Below are positions 8,801 to 16,996 of a stretch of 49,958 nucleotides of DNA, piece by piece. Source of the DNA: DATAXP01 sp036272935 (GTDB lineage Bacteria > Planctomycetota > Planctomycetia > Pirellulales > PNKZ01); NCBI GenBank assembly GCA_036272935.1, contig DATAXP010000156.1, positions 1-49,958 on the forward strand, in the 5' to 3' direction. The notes beneath the pieces are model-generated. The model was not told the origin of the DNA and did no database searches. It was given only the letters and a program-made list of their open reading frames with translations. The first letter of the stretch is position 1, and each line of letters opens with the position of its first letter. Made by a program: the position numbers and the translations under genes.

Positions 8801-11800
8801 TCGATCCACAAGCCTTGGCGCAAGCGGGGTTCGACGCCGATTCGCCGCTTCCGCCATTGGCCACGGTCGACGACGAGGCGACGCCGACCTCACGTGGCGG
8901 CGCGTTGCTATGGCAGGCTGGCTTCGTATTCATGACCGATGGCTCGCACCTGGCGCTGACCACTTCGGCGGCGGCCGAGCTTGAGCACAGCGCGGTATCA
9001 CCGCTGGCCGAGATCGCGGCATACTGGATCGACCGCGGTGCCCTGCGCAACCGGCTCCACGCGGCAACACAGCATCATTCCGATCGCTTTGTGGCGGCTG
9101 CCGATTGGCGCAAGAACGGCGCCGCCAACAACTCGGCAAAACGTGTTCATCCGTCGGGACTGTTCGAGCCGGTCGGCTGGATGGGGCACCATCTCTCGCT
9201 GGCCGACGGCCGGCCGGCGATCACGATCGTGCCGACCGCTCTGGTGCAGGTCTGGAGTTGGGCAGCGCTGCTGGCGGCGGCAGGCATTGCACTTTGGCTG
9301 TCGCGTGTCCGGCCGAGAGCCGTCGCGGCGATCATCTTGGTCGCCGGCATCGCCGCGCTTGTCGCGCCGGCCTGGATGATCGCGATCACTTCTGCTGCGT
9401 TCCTGGGAACCCTCATTGGTTCACTCGGCTTGCTGCGACCGCCCGCGCGAATTTCGCTGCCGACGCTGCCGTCGATGGCCGAGCCGTTGCGAATTGGCGC
9501 AGTGATGCTCGCGCTCGCGCTGTTCGCGGAACAATCGTTTGCCGTCGAGCCTGCCGCGCCACCGCCGACAACGGTCAACGCGGCACCGCCGACCAAATCG
9601 GCCGTGCCAAGTACGCCGCCAAGTGCGCCGGTCCGAACGCCGGCGATCGATTACCGCGTGTTCATCCCGAGCGACGACCAGGGAACACCCACGGGCGGAC
9701 GGTATTTCGTCCCCGAAGAGTTCTACAGTGCCTTGCGCCAGCGTGCTCTGGCGACCAAGGGGAACCTGCGCTCGTGGACACTGAACGCTGCATCGTATCG
9801 GGCGGTCTTGGCCAGCGACCCCGGGAAAATGGGCATGGAAGTCACCGAATTCGTCGTGGCGCTCGACGTGACCATCGACGATCCCGAAACGATCGTGTAT
9901 TTGCCACTGGGACGCGAAGCCGTCGGGCAGCAGCCTGTGCGCATGCTGGTCGACGGACGGTCGACACAGGTTGCCTGGAACGATGCGGCCCAGGCGCTGG
10001 AATGGCTGCCGGCGGAGGCGGGCAACCAGCGGCTGGAGATCTTCCTTCGTCCGCTGTTGCGATATTTCCCCGACGGCGCCGGCTTCGATCTCGCCGTCCC
10101 GACACTACTGACGAGCCAGTTGGAAGTGATCCTGCCGGCCGACGCTCCCGACTTGACCGTTCCGTGTGCCCTCGGCGAGGTGCGCCGGAGCGACGATCGA
10201 CAAACGGTGACCGCGCAGCTCGGGAACTGCGGCCGGGTGTCGCTGCGTTGGCACGATGCGCGTGCGGCAGTGACCGCCCCCGCCGCGATCGACGTCGACG
10301 AGTTGCTGTGGTTAAAGGTGCGACCCGGCTCTGTGCTGCTCGATGTTCGCCTGAGCCTGAAGATTCCGCCTGGCGGGAGCGTCCGCGAGATCCAGTTGCT
10401 AGCCGATTCCCGACTGCGGCCACTCGCGGCAGGTTCGTCAACCGCGAGCATCAGCGAGTTGCCGATGCCCAGCGATCACGCCTCGCTCGGCGATGCGCGA
10501 AGATGGTCCGTCACGCTGGCGCGACCGGCAACGGAATCGATCACTGTGCCGGTGTCGCTACAGTACGCCGACTTCACGGGCGTTGGCCGATTGCGCTTGC
10601 CGCGCATCGAGGTGCTCTCGGCGCGCTCGATTCGGCGCTGGTTGGCGGTGAGCGTCGACAGCTCGCTGAACTTCGATGTGCACGGCCGCGACGCGATGAG
10701 CGAAATCAGTCCCGCGAGTCTTGCCGCGCATTGGGGTCCCGAGGCCGCAGCACCTCAATTGGCGTACGAGCTAACAAGCGGCGTGGCGGCGTGGCGGCTT
10801 GACACGCACCCCAAGCCGGCGAAGACGTCGGCACGGCAGTCCCTCACCGTCACCGCCGGCGCAACGCGCTTGGGACTCGAATACGAAGCGGAGATTACGA
10901 CCGAGGCGGCACACGTGTTTCAGCACCGATTGAGCGTGCCGCAAGGTTTCGACGTCGAAAGCGTGTCGCTGCTCGAGGACGGCGCCGAACGTGCCGAGCA
11001 CTGGGCGAAAGACGGCGCCGACACGGTCACCGTGTTCTTGAGCGACCCGGTGATCGGCGCACAAACGTTGTCGTTGCGAGGGTCGTTGAACGTCGCGGTC
11101 GATGCACCGGTCAACTTGCCGCTCGTGATGCTCCAAGGGGTGCCGGCAACAGGGACAACGATCTCGCTGGTGCGGCAGCAGGCGGCGACCGTCGCCGTTG
11201 ATGAGATCGTCGGCTTATCGCCCGACGCCGAATCGGCCAAGGCCGACAAGTATCCGGAGCGAGGCAGAACCGTCGGTCGCTGGCTCGTGAGCGGCGACGC
11301 GCCGTCGGCACGCTTGACGATCACGCCGAACGTTCCGCGCGTTCGCTGCGAACAGGTTGTCACGATGGCGCGCGATGAACAAGGATGGCGGGCTGTGGCG
11401 GACATCCGCTGGCACGTGACTTCGGGCCTGTTGGATGTGTTGCGATTAGAGATCCCACCCGGATGGCGAGGTCCGTTCCAGATCACGCCGGCCGCGACGA
11501 GCGAAGTGGTCGAGTTGCCCGGACAGAACCGCTCGCAACTGGTGATTTATCCGCGCGCCGCGGTCCGCGACAGTCTGCAGACCGTGATTTCCGGACCGGT
11601 CGCAGCGGGCCAAGGCGAGTCGATCACAGTCCCGAATATCTTGCCGGTGCACGTCGACAAGCGGCAGCGGTACGTCCGCCTTCCCATCCAGCTCGGGTTG
11701 CAGCAAGCAGCCTGGCAAACCGTCAATCTGCGGTTGGCGCAGCTTCCCGCGGAACTTGAACAGCCAGCCGCCCCGCTGCAGTACGAGACCTACCATGTGT

Positions 11801-12927
11801 TGCGCGATCAGGCCTCGGCCACGCTCAACACGCTCGAGCGCGTGGTGGCCATCCCGGTGCTGCGCTTGGCCGATGCGCGCGTGGCCTGTGCGATCGACGG
11901 CTCCTATCGCGGCACGATCGGCTTCGACGTCGAAATGGTCGAGACGACTCCGTGCGTGCTGCAGGTGCCGGCAAACTGCACAATCGACCAGGCGCTCGTG
12001 AATGGTCATCTGGCGACGCTATTGCCCGAAGGCCCCGATCAGTGGCGGGTGCCGACCATCCGCAGCACGCTACCGCAGCACATCGAGATGGTGTTTACCG
12101 GCACTGCTCGTGCGGTTTCGCGATGGCGTGGCACAGCCACGCTGGATGTGCCTTCGCTCGTAAACCTGACGGCGGAGCATGCACTTTGGACCGTAGCAAT
12201 TGCCGGTCAACGTCGCGCGGCGATCCGGGGCGTCGGCAGTTTGGGTCCGATCGCGCTCGACCTCGTTCATTTGCAGTCGATTGTCGATGCCGTGTCGCGC
12301 CCCGAGGACGAGCTTTCGGCGCTGCCGGCCGAAGAGCGGCTGCGCTGGTTCGCCGCCTGGCGTATTCGCTGGCTGAGCGTGCGCGAGCGGATCGACGCCG
12401 ATTCGCCGGACAATGGTTACGGCCTCATTGGCGCCGAGGGCAAAACCAATGTCCTCGATCGGCGTTGGTCCGAAGTGTCGCTGCGCATCGATCCGGCAGC
12501 AGCCACGCTTCGGCCCAATGAGGCACGACAGCAACGGTCGGCAGAAGAGCAAGGTTTTCCGTCGCCGTCTGGTGCTACTGTGCGCTGCGCAGTCGAGGGA
12601 TCGCTGCCCAGCGTGACGGTCGAGTGGCGCAGCAATGAGACGAGTGACGCAACGTGGCGCTACGCGGCTGCGGCGGGTGTGTTGCTCGCTGGAGTTGTTG
12701 GGCTGCTGCTGGCCCGACGTGGCTATCCAGTTCCGGGCGAATGGTTGCAACGCTGGCCCCAAATGGCCGTGGCGCTGGCAGGCATCGCCTGGTGGCTATG
12801 GTTGGAGCCCAGTTTCTTGGGGTTGGCTATCATTGTCGGCGCAGCCTTGGCCGCGGCGCGCTCGGTGCTGCGGCCCGCACCGGAGGCAGGCATCCGCGTT
12901 GTCCGGTCCAATATCACGACACACTAA
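5830..12927 (+). CDS. Giant double-module exported protein (two fused paralogous units)
   Basis: A 2365-aa protein starting at GTG 5830, 10 bp after the previous stop, with a GGTGAGG ribosome-binding site; a signal peptide follows at once (HRILLAVVLVVASGAMLASA). The frame is open further upstream (to 5698), but that overlaps the previous gene. Unit 1 (residues 1 to about 1215) has a motif YIPVDPEEFERLIELA, a long domain predicted to be beta-rich, and ends in hydrophobic segments (about 1140-1205). At Met1216 (nt 9475) there is a second signal-peptide-like stretch (LRIGAVMLALALFAEQSFA), then a Pro/Ala linker and unit 2, with a related motif GGRYFVPEEFYSAL, a long ectodomain and C-terminal hydrophobic segments (about 2275-2345). 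Each unit matches the layout of the upstream protein, so this looks like a fusion of two paralogues. Function unknown; the location is presumably the periplasmic face of the membrane. Confidence 0.7.
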   Translation: MHRILLAVVLVVASGAMLASAEESAPEPPLRYRRVYAPADDVKNWPRGNERYIPVDPEEFERLIELARGTSAAVGPGSMARLEAAMFHTRLSDDKSLHGTALLQIVAPDDAPTSFRLSPCGLAINSLEWSHDRRPATLSADGRGDTNLAVPQSDDLKLAWSLGAARQDGEASTFDFSFPGAPEHTLIIELPERLAATTDLGLASESPAEEKGWRAWRLDLGGASQFSVRIAPRESSTSPRPRAFLRTQTTYEVSSRGLDINAQWKLDVQQPGLRQIELAIDPAMELVSVKLGDAPCRWTLFAMPNNAAKRVVVELPEDVSTGQRTLRLTALAPLVTDNAARLPRLVPADLAWEEGTITLLVPATFAMKRLSGLACRQSKAKRLAAPLLGESIELQCFGPEATAEIVIARERERPRLAVGTSLVLGTASCSGRIVADFELPSGERFNLRGKIADDWTVESVQTVPSDALGDWNVETSEAARRRLSLRLAKALSPVQPVRVIVALRAHGIALGEVLRAADTHIFRFDDAVLISDLLALAANADHQVRVDGAEAVLLNPKRLSEAEHALVGAMPAEVVFDRSRIDSIWRVQLERARPEFTAEAQVDAMVVGDTLHESYTVTITPGATPLDRVTIQLTTVRDNPLEWSLAGRATAIAAAQPPETAHDGNAKSGGQTWELRFHKPQSDAFELHARRTSAMRPGVATPIGLMALPDAVQQSGRVCVYNHGAAGVAIRNRGLVESWPDGSHGSEMVAAFRYEPLRELARASNEALAITRRTDAASLDGAVVLSESVDSRYESTGRSTHWGRLRLHNLALNRLQLRLPERAELQGLWLDGHPATLDGGMLPLGAAEFPELVVALVTSDARFASATKRFAPTIDVGLPVLDRQWTFWLPPGYEVLDGPQRAPPTWSARFFGSLSRGAQRQPFDPLSADDWIGMVSIVPARRDATLRLGEVLAELGQALAPAASGSRPRTWGELIAVAEAATSRHDFILLVDPQALAQAGFDADSPLPPLATVDDEATPTSRGGALLWQAGFVFMTDGSHLALTTSAAAELEHSAVSPLAEIAAYWIDRGALRNRLHAATQHHSDRFVAAADWRKNGAANNSAKRVHPSGLFEPVGWMGHHLSLADGRPAITIVPTALVQVWSWAALLAAAGIALWLSRVRPRAVAAIILVAGIAALVAPAWMIAITSAAFLGTLIGSLGLLRPPARISLPTLPSMAEPLRIGAVMLALALFAEQSFAVEPAAPPPTTVNAAPPTKSAVPSTPPSAPVRTPAIDYRVFIPSDDQGTPTGGRYFVPEEFYSALRQRALATKGNLRSWTLNAASYRAVLASDPGKMGMEVTEFVVALDVTIDDPETIVYLPLGREAVGQQPVRMLVDGRSTQVAWNDAAQALEWLPAEAGNQRLEIFLRPLLRYFPDGAGFDLAVPTLLTSQLEVILPADAPDLTVPCALGEVRRSDDRQTVTAQLGNCGRVSLRWHDARAAVTAPAAIDVDELLWLKVRPGSVLLDVRLSLKIPPGGSVREIQLLADSRLRPLAAGSSTASISELPMPSDHASLGDARRWSVTLARPATESITVPVSLQYADFTGVGRLRLPRIEVLSARSIRRWLAVSVDSSLNFDVHGRDAMSEISPASLAAHWGPEAAAPQLAYELTSGVAAWRLDTHPKPAKTSARQSLTVTAGATRLGLEYEAEITTEAAHVFQHRLSVPQGFDVESVSLLEDGAERAEHWAKDGADTVTVFLSDPVIGAQTLSLRGSLNVAVDAPVNLPLVMLQGVPATGTTISLVRQQAATVAVDEIVGLSPDAESAKADKYPERGRTVGRWLVSGDAPSARLTITPNVPRVRCEQVVTMARDEQGWRAVADIRWHVTSGLLDVLRLEIPPGWRGPFQITPAATSEVVELPGQNRSQLVIYPRAAVRDSLQTVISGPVAAGQGESITVPNILPVHVDKRQRYVRLPIQLGLQQAAWQTVNLRLAQLPAELEQPAAPLQYETYHVLRDQASATLNTLERVVAIPVLRLADARVACAIDGSYRGTIGFDVEMVETTPCVLQVPANCTIDQALVNGHLATLLPEGPDQWRVPTIRSTLPQHIEMVFTGTARAVSRWRGTATLDVPSLVNLTAEHALWTVAIAGQRRAAIRGVGSLGPIALDLVHLQSIVDAVSRPEDELSALPAEERLRWFAAWRIRWLSVRERIDADSPDNGYGLIGAEGKTNVLDRRWSEVSLRIDPAAATLRPNEARQQRSAEEQGFPSPSGATVRCAVEGSLPSVTVEWRSNETSDATWRYAAAAGVLLAGVVGLLLARRGYPVPGEWLQRWPQMAVALAGIAWWLWLEPSFLGLAIIVGAALAAARSVLRPAPEAGIRVVRSNITTH

Positions 12928-12997
12928 GCGGCGCGGCGATTTGCCGGCCGCCGCGGTAAAGTCTCGGGTGCCGACATACGCTGGCGTCAGGCTCGTA

Positions 12998-13026
12998 TTG
13001 GCAGGGTGGACCGGTTTTGTTACGGT
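12998..13026 (+). promoter_or_regulatory. Candidate sigma-70 promoter for rimI-like gene
   Basis: TTGGCA (12998-13003), 17-bp spacer, TACGGT (13021-13026). The -35 matches five of six consensus bases and the -10 three of six. It would leave a leader of about 120 nt before the gene at 13152. Seen by eye only. Confidence 0.35.
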
Positions 13027-13151
13027 GTCGCCTGCCTTGAACACCCCCGCCCCGGCGGACGGTTTTTGGGGCCGAGGGATCTGCGATCGCCGTTGTTCCA
13101 ACGCCGATCCGCAGCGACGTGTACCGGCCGACAGGCAAGGAGGCCTAGGGC

Positions 13152-13667
13152 ATGGGTCCGCAAAAAGCACGCCAGCAATCGCCGATGCAAGTTCGTTGGA
13201 TGGTTCGGCGCGACATGACCGAAGCCATGGAAATCGAAGAAGCCAGCTTCGAGTTCCCGTGGTCGGAAGAGGAATTCGTGCGCTGTCTGCGGCAACGCAA
13301 CTGCATCGGCATGGTCGCCGAGCTGGACGGCCGCGTCGTCGGCTTCATGATTTACGAGCTGCACAAGACCCGGCTGCACGTGCTCAACTTCTGCGTGGCG
13401 CCGGAACTTCGCCGACAGGGCATCGGCCGGCGCATGGTGCAAAAGCTAGTCGGCAAGCTGTCGAGCCAACGGCGCACGCGGATCATGCTCGAGGTGCGCG
13501 AGACGAACCTGGCGGCGCAGTTGTTCTTCCGCTCGCTCAGCTTCCGCGCGGTGAACGTGCTGCACGACTTCTACGACGACACGACCGAAGACGCCTACCT
13601 CATGCAATATCGCCACCGCCCGGTTGAGGCAGAGAGCGTTATGCCGCAGCGCCGCCTTGCCGGATAG
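13152..13667 (+). CDS. rimI: GNAT N-acetyltransferase, RimI type
   Basis: A 171-aa protein with a strong ribosome-binding site (AAGGAGG, 13137-13143) 8 bp before ATG 13152. It is a single GNAT domain: motif D/A with NFCVAPELRRQGIGRRMV (residues 79-96, acetyl-CoA pyrophosphate loop RRQGIG at 87-92), motif B with EVRETNLAAQLFFRSLSFRA. RimI acetylates the N-terminal alanine of ribosomal protein S18; the spacing of EVRxxNxxAxxFYxxxGF is that of RimI, with FFRSLSF replacing the usual FYxxxGF. The N-terminal 12 residues are an extension compared with E. coli RimI (148 aa). It stands alone on its strand and converges with the phosphoesterase gene. Another GNAT substrate is possible. Confidence 0.72.
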   Translation: MGPQKARQQSPMQVRWMVRRDMTEAMEIEEASFEFPWSEEEFVRCLRQRNCIGMVAELDGRVVGFMIYELHKTRLHVLNFCVAPELRRQGIGRRMVQKLVGKLSSQRRTRIMLEVRETNLAAQLFFRSLSFRAVNVLHDFYDDTTEDAYLMQYRHRPVEAESVMPQRRLAG

Positions 13668-13690
13668 CGCCGCGAGTCCCGCTTGGTGCC

Positions 13691-14266
13691 TCAAAGGCGG
13701 ATGATGGTCGCCACGAGCGGCCGATTCTGGTCGGCTGGAATATCGACCACCGCCATCGAATGCGGATTGGCGCGGTACAAGGCACCGGGATTGAGCACCA
13801 ACGTTGGGCCGCGGCGCTCGTTGCGTGCCACGTGCGTATGCCCGTGGCACACCAGGGCGTACTGACTGCTGTCGATCGCGCGGCTTAGTGCGCGCGAATC
13901 GTCGCCGTGGGTAAAGGCGATCTCACGCCCGCAAAGCTTCAGTGTTCCGAAGGCCGCGTGGAACGTCTGCTTTGTTTCGGCGATCGCTGCGCGTAGTGTG
14001 CTGGGATCGTCGACGTTTCCGTAAACAAAGTGGGTGGGCCAGCGCTTGAACATCGCCACGATCGCCGCGCCGCCGACGTCGCCGCAGTGCAGCACCAGGT
14101 CGACTTCGAGGCTTTCGAGCATGTGAACGGCCGGCCAGACGTGCTCGGCATGGCCGTGGCTATCGCTCACCACGCCTAAGCGAATGCCTGCGCGATCCTT
14201 AACACCGGACTGGCGACTGCCGTGATGGATGCCCTGATCGGCGGCGTGCTGCTCAATCTCGCCCAT
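13691..14266 (-). CDS. YfcE/MJ0936-type metallophosphoesterase
   Basis: A 191-aa protein with all five calcineurin-like metal-binding blocks in order: DSHGH (D35, H37), GDVGG (D63), GNVDD (N84), THGDD (H120) and HGHTH (H141, H143), then NPGA. These two-metal phosphodiesterases of the YfcE/MJ0936 group act on small phosphodiesters in vitro; the natural substrate is usually unknown. The core fold begins at RLGVVSDSHG (residue 29), so the first 28 residues may be an upstream over-extension; an internal GTG or ATG start could be the true one. Convergent with rimI, 23 bp between stops, and divergent from the acyltransferase. Confidence 0.8.
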   Translation of the reverse strand: MGEIEQHAADQGIHHGSRQSGVKDRAGIRLGVVSDSHGHAEHVWPAVHMLESLEVDLVLHCGDVGGAAIVAMFKRWPTHFVYGNVDDPSTLRAAIAETKQTFHAAFGTLKLCGREIAFTHGDDSRALSRAIDSSQYALVCHGHTHVARNERRGPTLVLNPGALYRANPHSMAVVDIPADQNRPLVATIIRL

Positions 14267-14331
14267 AGCGGGAATTCATACTATAGTTTGCCAGGACCGC
14301 GTCGCCACGGCGTTCACCGATCCGCTCGAAC

Positions 14332-15114
14332 ATGCTATCGCCCGCCAACACTGCCGTGCTCGCCTGCGTGGTCTTGGTCGTATTGATCGCGACACTCGTC
14401 ACGTGGATCGTACGCATCTACCGTCGCACGAGCTTCACGCTGGCCCAATTCCCTGTCTACATGTTCAGCCTGGCGATGACCAGGGTATTGTGGCGCGCCC
14501 GGGTTGAAGGAAGCGTGCCGTTCGGTCCTGGGCAGGGGGCGGTGATCGTTTGCAATCACGCCGGCCCGATCGATCCAGCCTTTGTGGCCCTGGCCTGCGG
14601 CCGGCAGGTGCACTGGATGGTGGCCCGTGAATTCGTGGAAGGGCTGCTGTTCGGCTGGGCGCTACGGATTCTGCAGGTGATCCCGGTCGGACGTGGAGGC
14701 ATCGATACCGCGGCGACCAAGCTCGCCGTGCGCTATGCACAGCGAGGCGATCTCGTCGGGCTGTTTCCCGAAGGCCGGATCAACGAAACCAGAGAGCTGA
14801 TGCTGCCGGGCCGTCCGGGTGCCGCGCTCATCGCGTTGCGAGCGCGCGTGCCCGTGGTGCCTTGCTACATTTCGGGTAGTCCAAACGACGGCACCTCATG
14901 GGGTTTTCTTTTTCTGCCCGCCAAGACATATCTGAAAGTTGGCCAGCCGATCGACCTGTCCGAGTATTTTGACCGCGAAGTTCGCGACCGCGACGTGCTC
15001 GAAGAACTGACGAAGCGATTTATGGTCGAGATCGCTGCCTTGGCCGGAGTGCCGAACTATCAGCCACGCTTGGCGGGCAAGAACTGGAAGACAGCAGCCA
15101 GCGCGGTCTCGTGA
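14332..15114 (+). CDS. 1-acyl-sn-glycerol-3-phosphate acyltransferase (PlsC family)
   Basis: A 260-aa protein. An N-terminal membrane segment (residues 7-28, VLACVVLVVLIATLVTWIV) is followed by the PlsC acyltransferase domain with the catalytic box NHAGPIDP (H76, D81), the substrate-binding GLFPEGRI (FPEG at 145-148) and VPVVPCYISG. It transfers an acyl chain from acyl-ACP or acyl-CoA to lysophosphatidic acid or a related acceptor at the inner membrane; the exact acceptor cannot be read from the sequence. No clear ribosome-binding site precedes ATG 14332. Its stop is 10 bp from the stop of the convergent membrane-protein gene. Confidence 0.85.
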   Translation: MLSPANTAVLACVVLVVLIATLVTWIVRIYRRTSFTLAQFPVYMFSLAMTRVLWRARVEGSVPFGPGQGAVIVCNHAGPIDPAFVALACGRQVHWMVAREFVEGLLFGWALRILQVIPVGRGGIDTAATKLAVRYAQRGDLVGLFPEGRINETRELMLPGRPGAALIALRARVPVVPCYISGSPNDGTSWGFLFLPAKTYLKVGQPIDLSEYFDREVRDRDVLEELTKRFMVEIAALAGVPNYQPRLAGKNWKTAASAVS

Positions 15115-15124
15115 CCACACCGAA

Positions 15125-15646
15125 TCACGCCGGCGCCTTTTCGCCGACGACGGCGTCGCTGTGTCCTGCCTCTGCGCGATACAGTTCTACCTTGGCGATT
15201 TCGGCTCGCATTGCCGCGCGGCACGCAGCTTCTTCGATCGAGTGCGATTCTGTCGGCTGCCGGTCTTTGCGGACGATCTTCGCCAAGTGTCGATAATGCT
15301 TTCGCAGGTTGGCGATTTCGTCTTCACTAAGGTCTTCAGCATCGATCAGCCGGTTGCTCGCGCCTTGCAGGGCCGCCACGACTTCGTTGAGCTTTAACTG
15401 GATCGCCTGGGAGTCCTTGTTCTGGGCTTTCTGAATCAGGAACACCATCAAGAATGTGACGATGGTCGTGCTGGTGTTGATGACCAACTGCCACGTGTCG
15501 GAGTAGCTGAACAGCGGACCGCACAGTACCCATCCAACTACTGCGGACAGCGCTAGCAAGAACGCCCATGAAGAGCCCGTCCAACCCGTAAGCTTTTGGG
15601 CAGCCTGCTCCATAAACCGCTTGGGCTTTTTCAACGGCTTGGCCAT
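15125..15646 (-). CDS. Low-affinity iron permease family membrane protein
   Basis: A 173-aa protein. The start is placed at ATG 15646 (residue M22 of the longest frame) because AGAGG lies just upstream. A basic N-terminus (MAKPLKKPKRF) is followed by two membrane segments (SSWAFLLALSAVVGWVLCGP, about 25-45; IVTFLMVFLIQ, about 62-72) and the conserved block NTSTTIVTFLMVFLIQKAQN with DSQAIQLKLNE. That block is characteristic of the low-affinity iron permease family (Fet4-like small bacterial members). The C-terminal 80 residues are hydrophilic and helical. Transport activity of the small bacterial members is not well established, so iron transport is only a family label. Downstream of the ATP-grasp gene on the same strand (64 bp). 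Confidence 0.75.
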   Translation of the reverse strand: MAKPLKKPKRFMEQAAQKLTGWTGSSWAFLLALSAVVGWVLCGPLFSYSDTWQLVINTSTTIVTFLMVFLIQKAQNKDSQAIQLKLNEVVAALQGASNRLIDAEDLSEDEIANLRKHYRHLAKIVRKDRQPTESHSIEEAACRAAMRAEIAKVELYRAEAGHSDAVVGEKAPA

Positions 15647-15669
15647 AAGGAACCTCTGACAAACTTTGC

Positions 15670-15711
15670 AATTGGCACGCGAGATATCAGTGTGCAACTT
15701 AAGTGCCAATT
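15670..15711 (-). terminator. Inverted repeat at the end of the ATP-grasp gene
   Basis: AATTGGCAC (15670-15678) pairs perfectly with GTGCCAATT (15703-15711), 9 bp with a 24-nt loop; a shorter nested pair TTGCA/TGCAA is also present. The right arm overlaps the ATP-grasp stop codon, and the hairpin sits between it and the permease gene. It could be a terminator or a processing or attenuation site. On the minus strand it is followed by GCAAAGTTTG, only a weak T-run. Confidence 0.35.
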
Positions 15712-16858
15712 ACCAGCACGCATTCTCGCCAAGCCGCTCGTTGATTTGTGCGACGACCGCGCTCGACTGCACTTGGTCGCTACCGTCTGCAAATACGGTC
15801 ATTACGGGCTCGCCGGGATTTATGCGAGCTCCGGGGGAGGGAATATCCGCAACCCTCGGCCACCGTAGGTCGTGGTTGCAATCGAAAAGCCAGCTCGTCG
15901 TTGCCGCATCAAACTCTAGTGATCTGCGGGCTATGAGAATTTGTTTTTCATAAACGGGTTGCGCAGCGATCAACTTGACATGAGGCAGCGTACCACCGCG
16001 GCAAGCTGCGACGTGCCAGGAGATGGCCGGATGCTGCAGCCATCGCTCCAGCAATTCGATACTCGCGGTGTAGCGCGGATTGACTTCGATCGGCCAGATT
16101 GCATCTCCCTGCGCGATCACATCGACGCCGAACAGGCCTTCGAGCATAAACTCTGCCGCCAACCCTTGGCCAAGTCGCACGAATTGCGCTTCGAGCACGC
16201 GCCCTAGCCGCAGCGGACCGCGCGAGCCGGCGTAAGTAAACGGCGCCGCTGGTCGCCGCGCACCGGCCAGGAGTTGCTGCGTGACGCCGAGCAACACCGC
16301 GCGGCCCGCGGCGCCGACGTAAACCGCGGCCAGCGGGTCGCCATCGATCCGCTGTTGCCAAACGTAACGAGTTGCTCCGCCGTCCAGCACTTGGCCGAGC
16401 CACGGTCGCACGTGCATTCCACCGCTGGCCCCACGGCGCTTGACGAGCCAACTGCCGTTGCAGGGCAAACCATCGGCATACGCAGCGCATTGCGGGACAG
16501 CGAATCCGTGGGCGGTCAATCGCCGGCTTAACTCATGCGGATCGCGTACGCGGCGCAACACCGCTCCGCGATTGCCCAACAACAAGCCACGTTCTGCCAG
16601 CCGGTCGATCGACGTCGGATAGTTTTCCAATCCCCCGGTATAGAGCCAGTCGGCGGCGGGGATTTTGCGCGCCGCGGCAAACAGATCGGCCGGATAGCGA
16701 TTCACCGCGATCGTTGAACAGCGCGCCTTCAGGTCGGCGTCGGCGAACAGGTCGACGCACCGTGGTGCATACCCCGCGCGCATGGCCGAGAACGCCGCGG
16801 CGCGCACGCTGGCCCCCACGATTACGATCGGCGGCGGCGAGCGTTCAGGCGGCTGCAT
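15710..16858 (-). CDS. ATP-grasp family protein beside C1 (H4MPT) genes
   Basis: A 382-aa protein. The N-terminus is a Rossmann-like pre-ATP-grasp domain (IVIVGASVRAAAFSAMRAGY, residues about 11-30). The ATP-grasp core follows: WLVKRRGASGGMHVRPW (lysine and glycine-rich loop, about 141-157), YVWQQRIDGDPLAAVYVG, and the metal-binding end GLFGVDVIAQGD ... PIEVNPRYTASIE with the Glu/Asn pair. ATP-grasp enzymes ligate a carboxylate to an amine or thiol through an acyl-phosphate. Its start is 138 bp from the divergent fae gene. ATP-grasp genes of unassigned step are known members of the H4MPT/methanofuran gene sets of methylotrophs and planctomycetes, so a role in making these cofactors is a reasonable inference. 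The substrate is not known. Confidence 0.75.
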   Translation of the reverse strand: MQPPERSPPPIVIVGASVRAAAFSAMRAGYAPRCVDLFADADLKARCSTIAVNRYPADLFAAARKIPAADWLYTGGLENYPTSIDRLAERGLLLGNRGAVLRRVRDPHELSRRLTAHGFAVPQCAAYADGLPCNGSWLVKRRGASGGMHVRPWLGQVLDGGATRYVWQQRIDGDPLAAVYVGAAGRAVLLGVTQQLLAGARRPAAPFTYAGSRGPLRLGRVLEAQFVRLGQGLAAEFMLEGLFGVDVIAQGDAIWPIEVNPRYTASIELLERWLQHPAISWHVAACRGGTLPHVKLIAAQPVYEKQILIARRSLEFDAATTSWLFDCNHDLRWPRVADIPSPGARINPGEPVMTVFADGSDQVQSSAVVAQINERLGENACW

Positions 16859-16881
16859 CGTGCCTTGAACTACCGGCTAGG

Positions 16882-16909
16882 TTGCAATTGGCGATGGGTC
16901 TGCTATGGT
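16882..16909 (+). promoter_or_regulatory. Candidate promoter for fae-mtd
   Basis: TTGCAA (16882-16887), 16-bp spacer, TATGGT (16904-16909), about 90 nt before the fae start. Both boxes match four of six consensus bases. It sits in the 138-bp divergent region shared with the ATP-grasp gene. Confidence 0.3.
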
Positions 16910-16996
16910 TGCGGCTCGGCAGCCAATTTGGCGTGCCGGTGCGGATCAACTCAGCAAACGAATCGTACACCTGCATCAGTTACAAGGGTTCAGTTT

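Noticed and set aside
9105..10802. Plus-strand frame of 565 aa in another frame within the giant gene
   Set aside because: Arg/Ala-rich sequence with no motif, contained within the main frame, which has continuous protein-like composition and signal/membrane segments.
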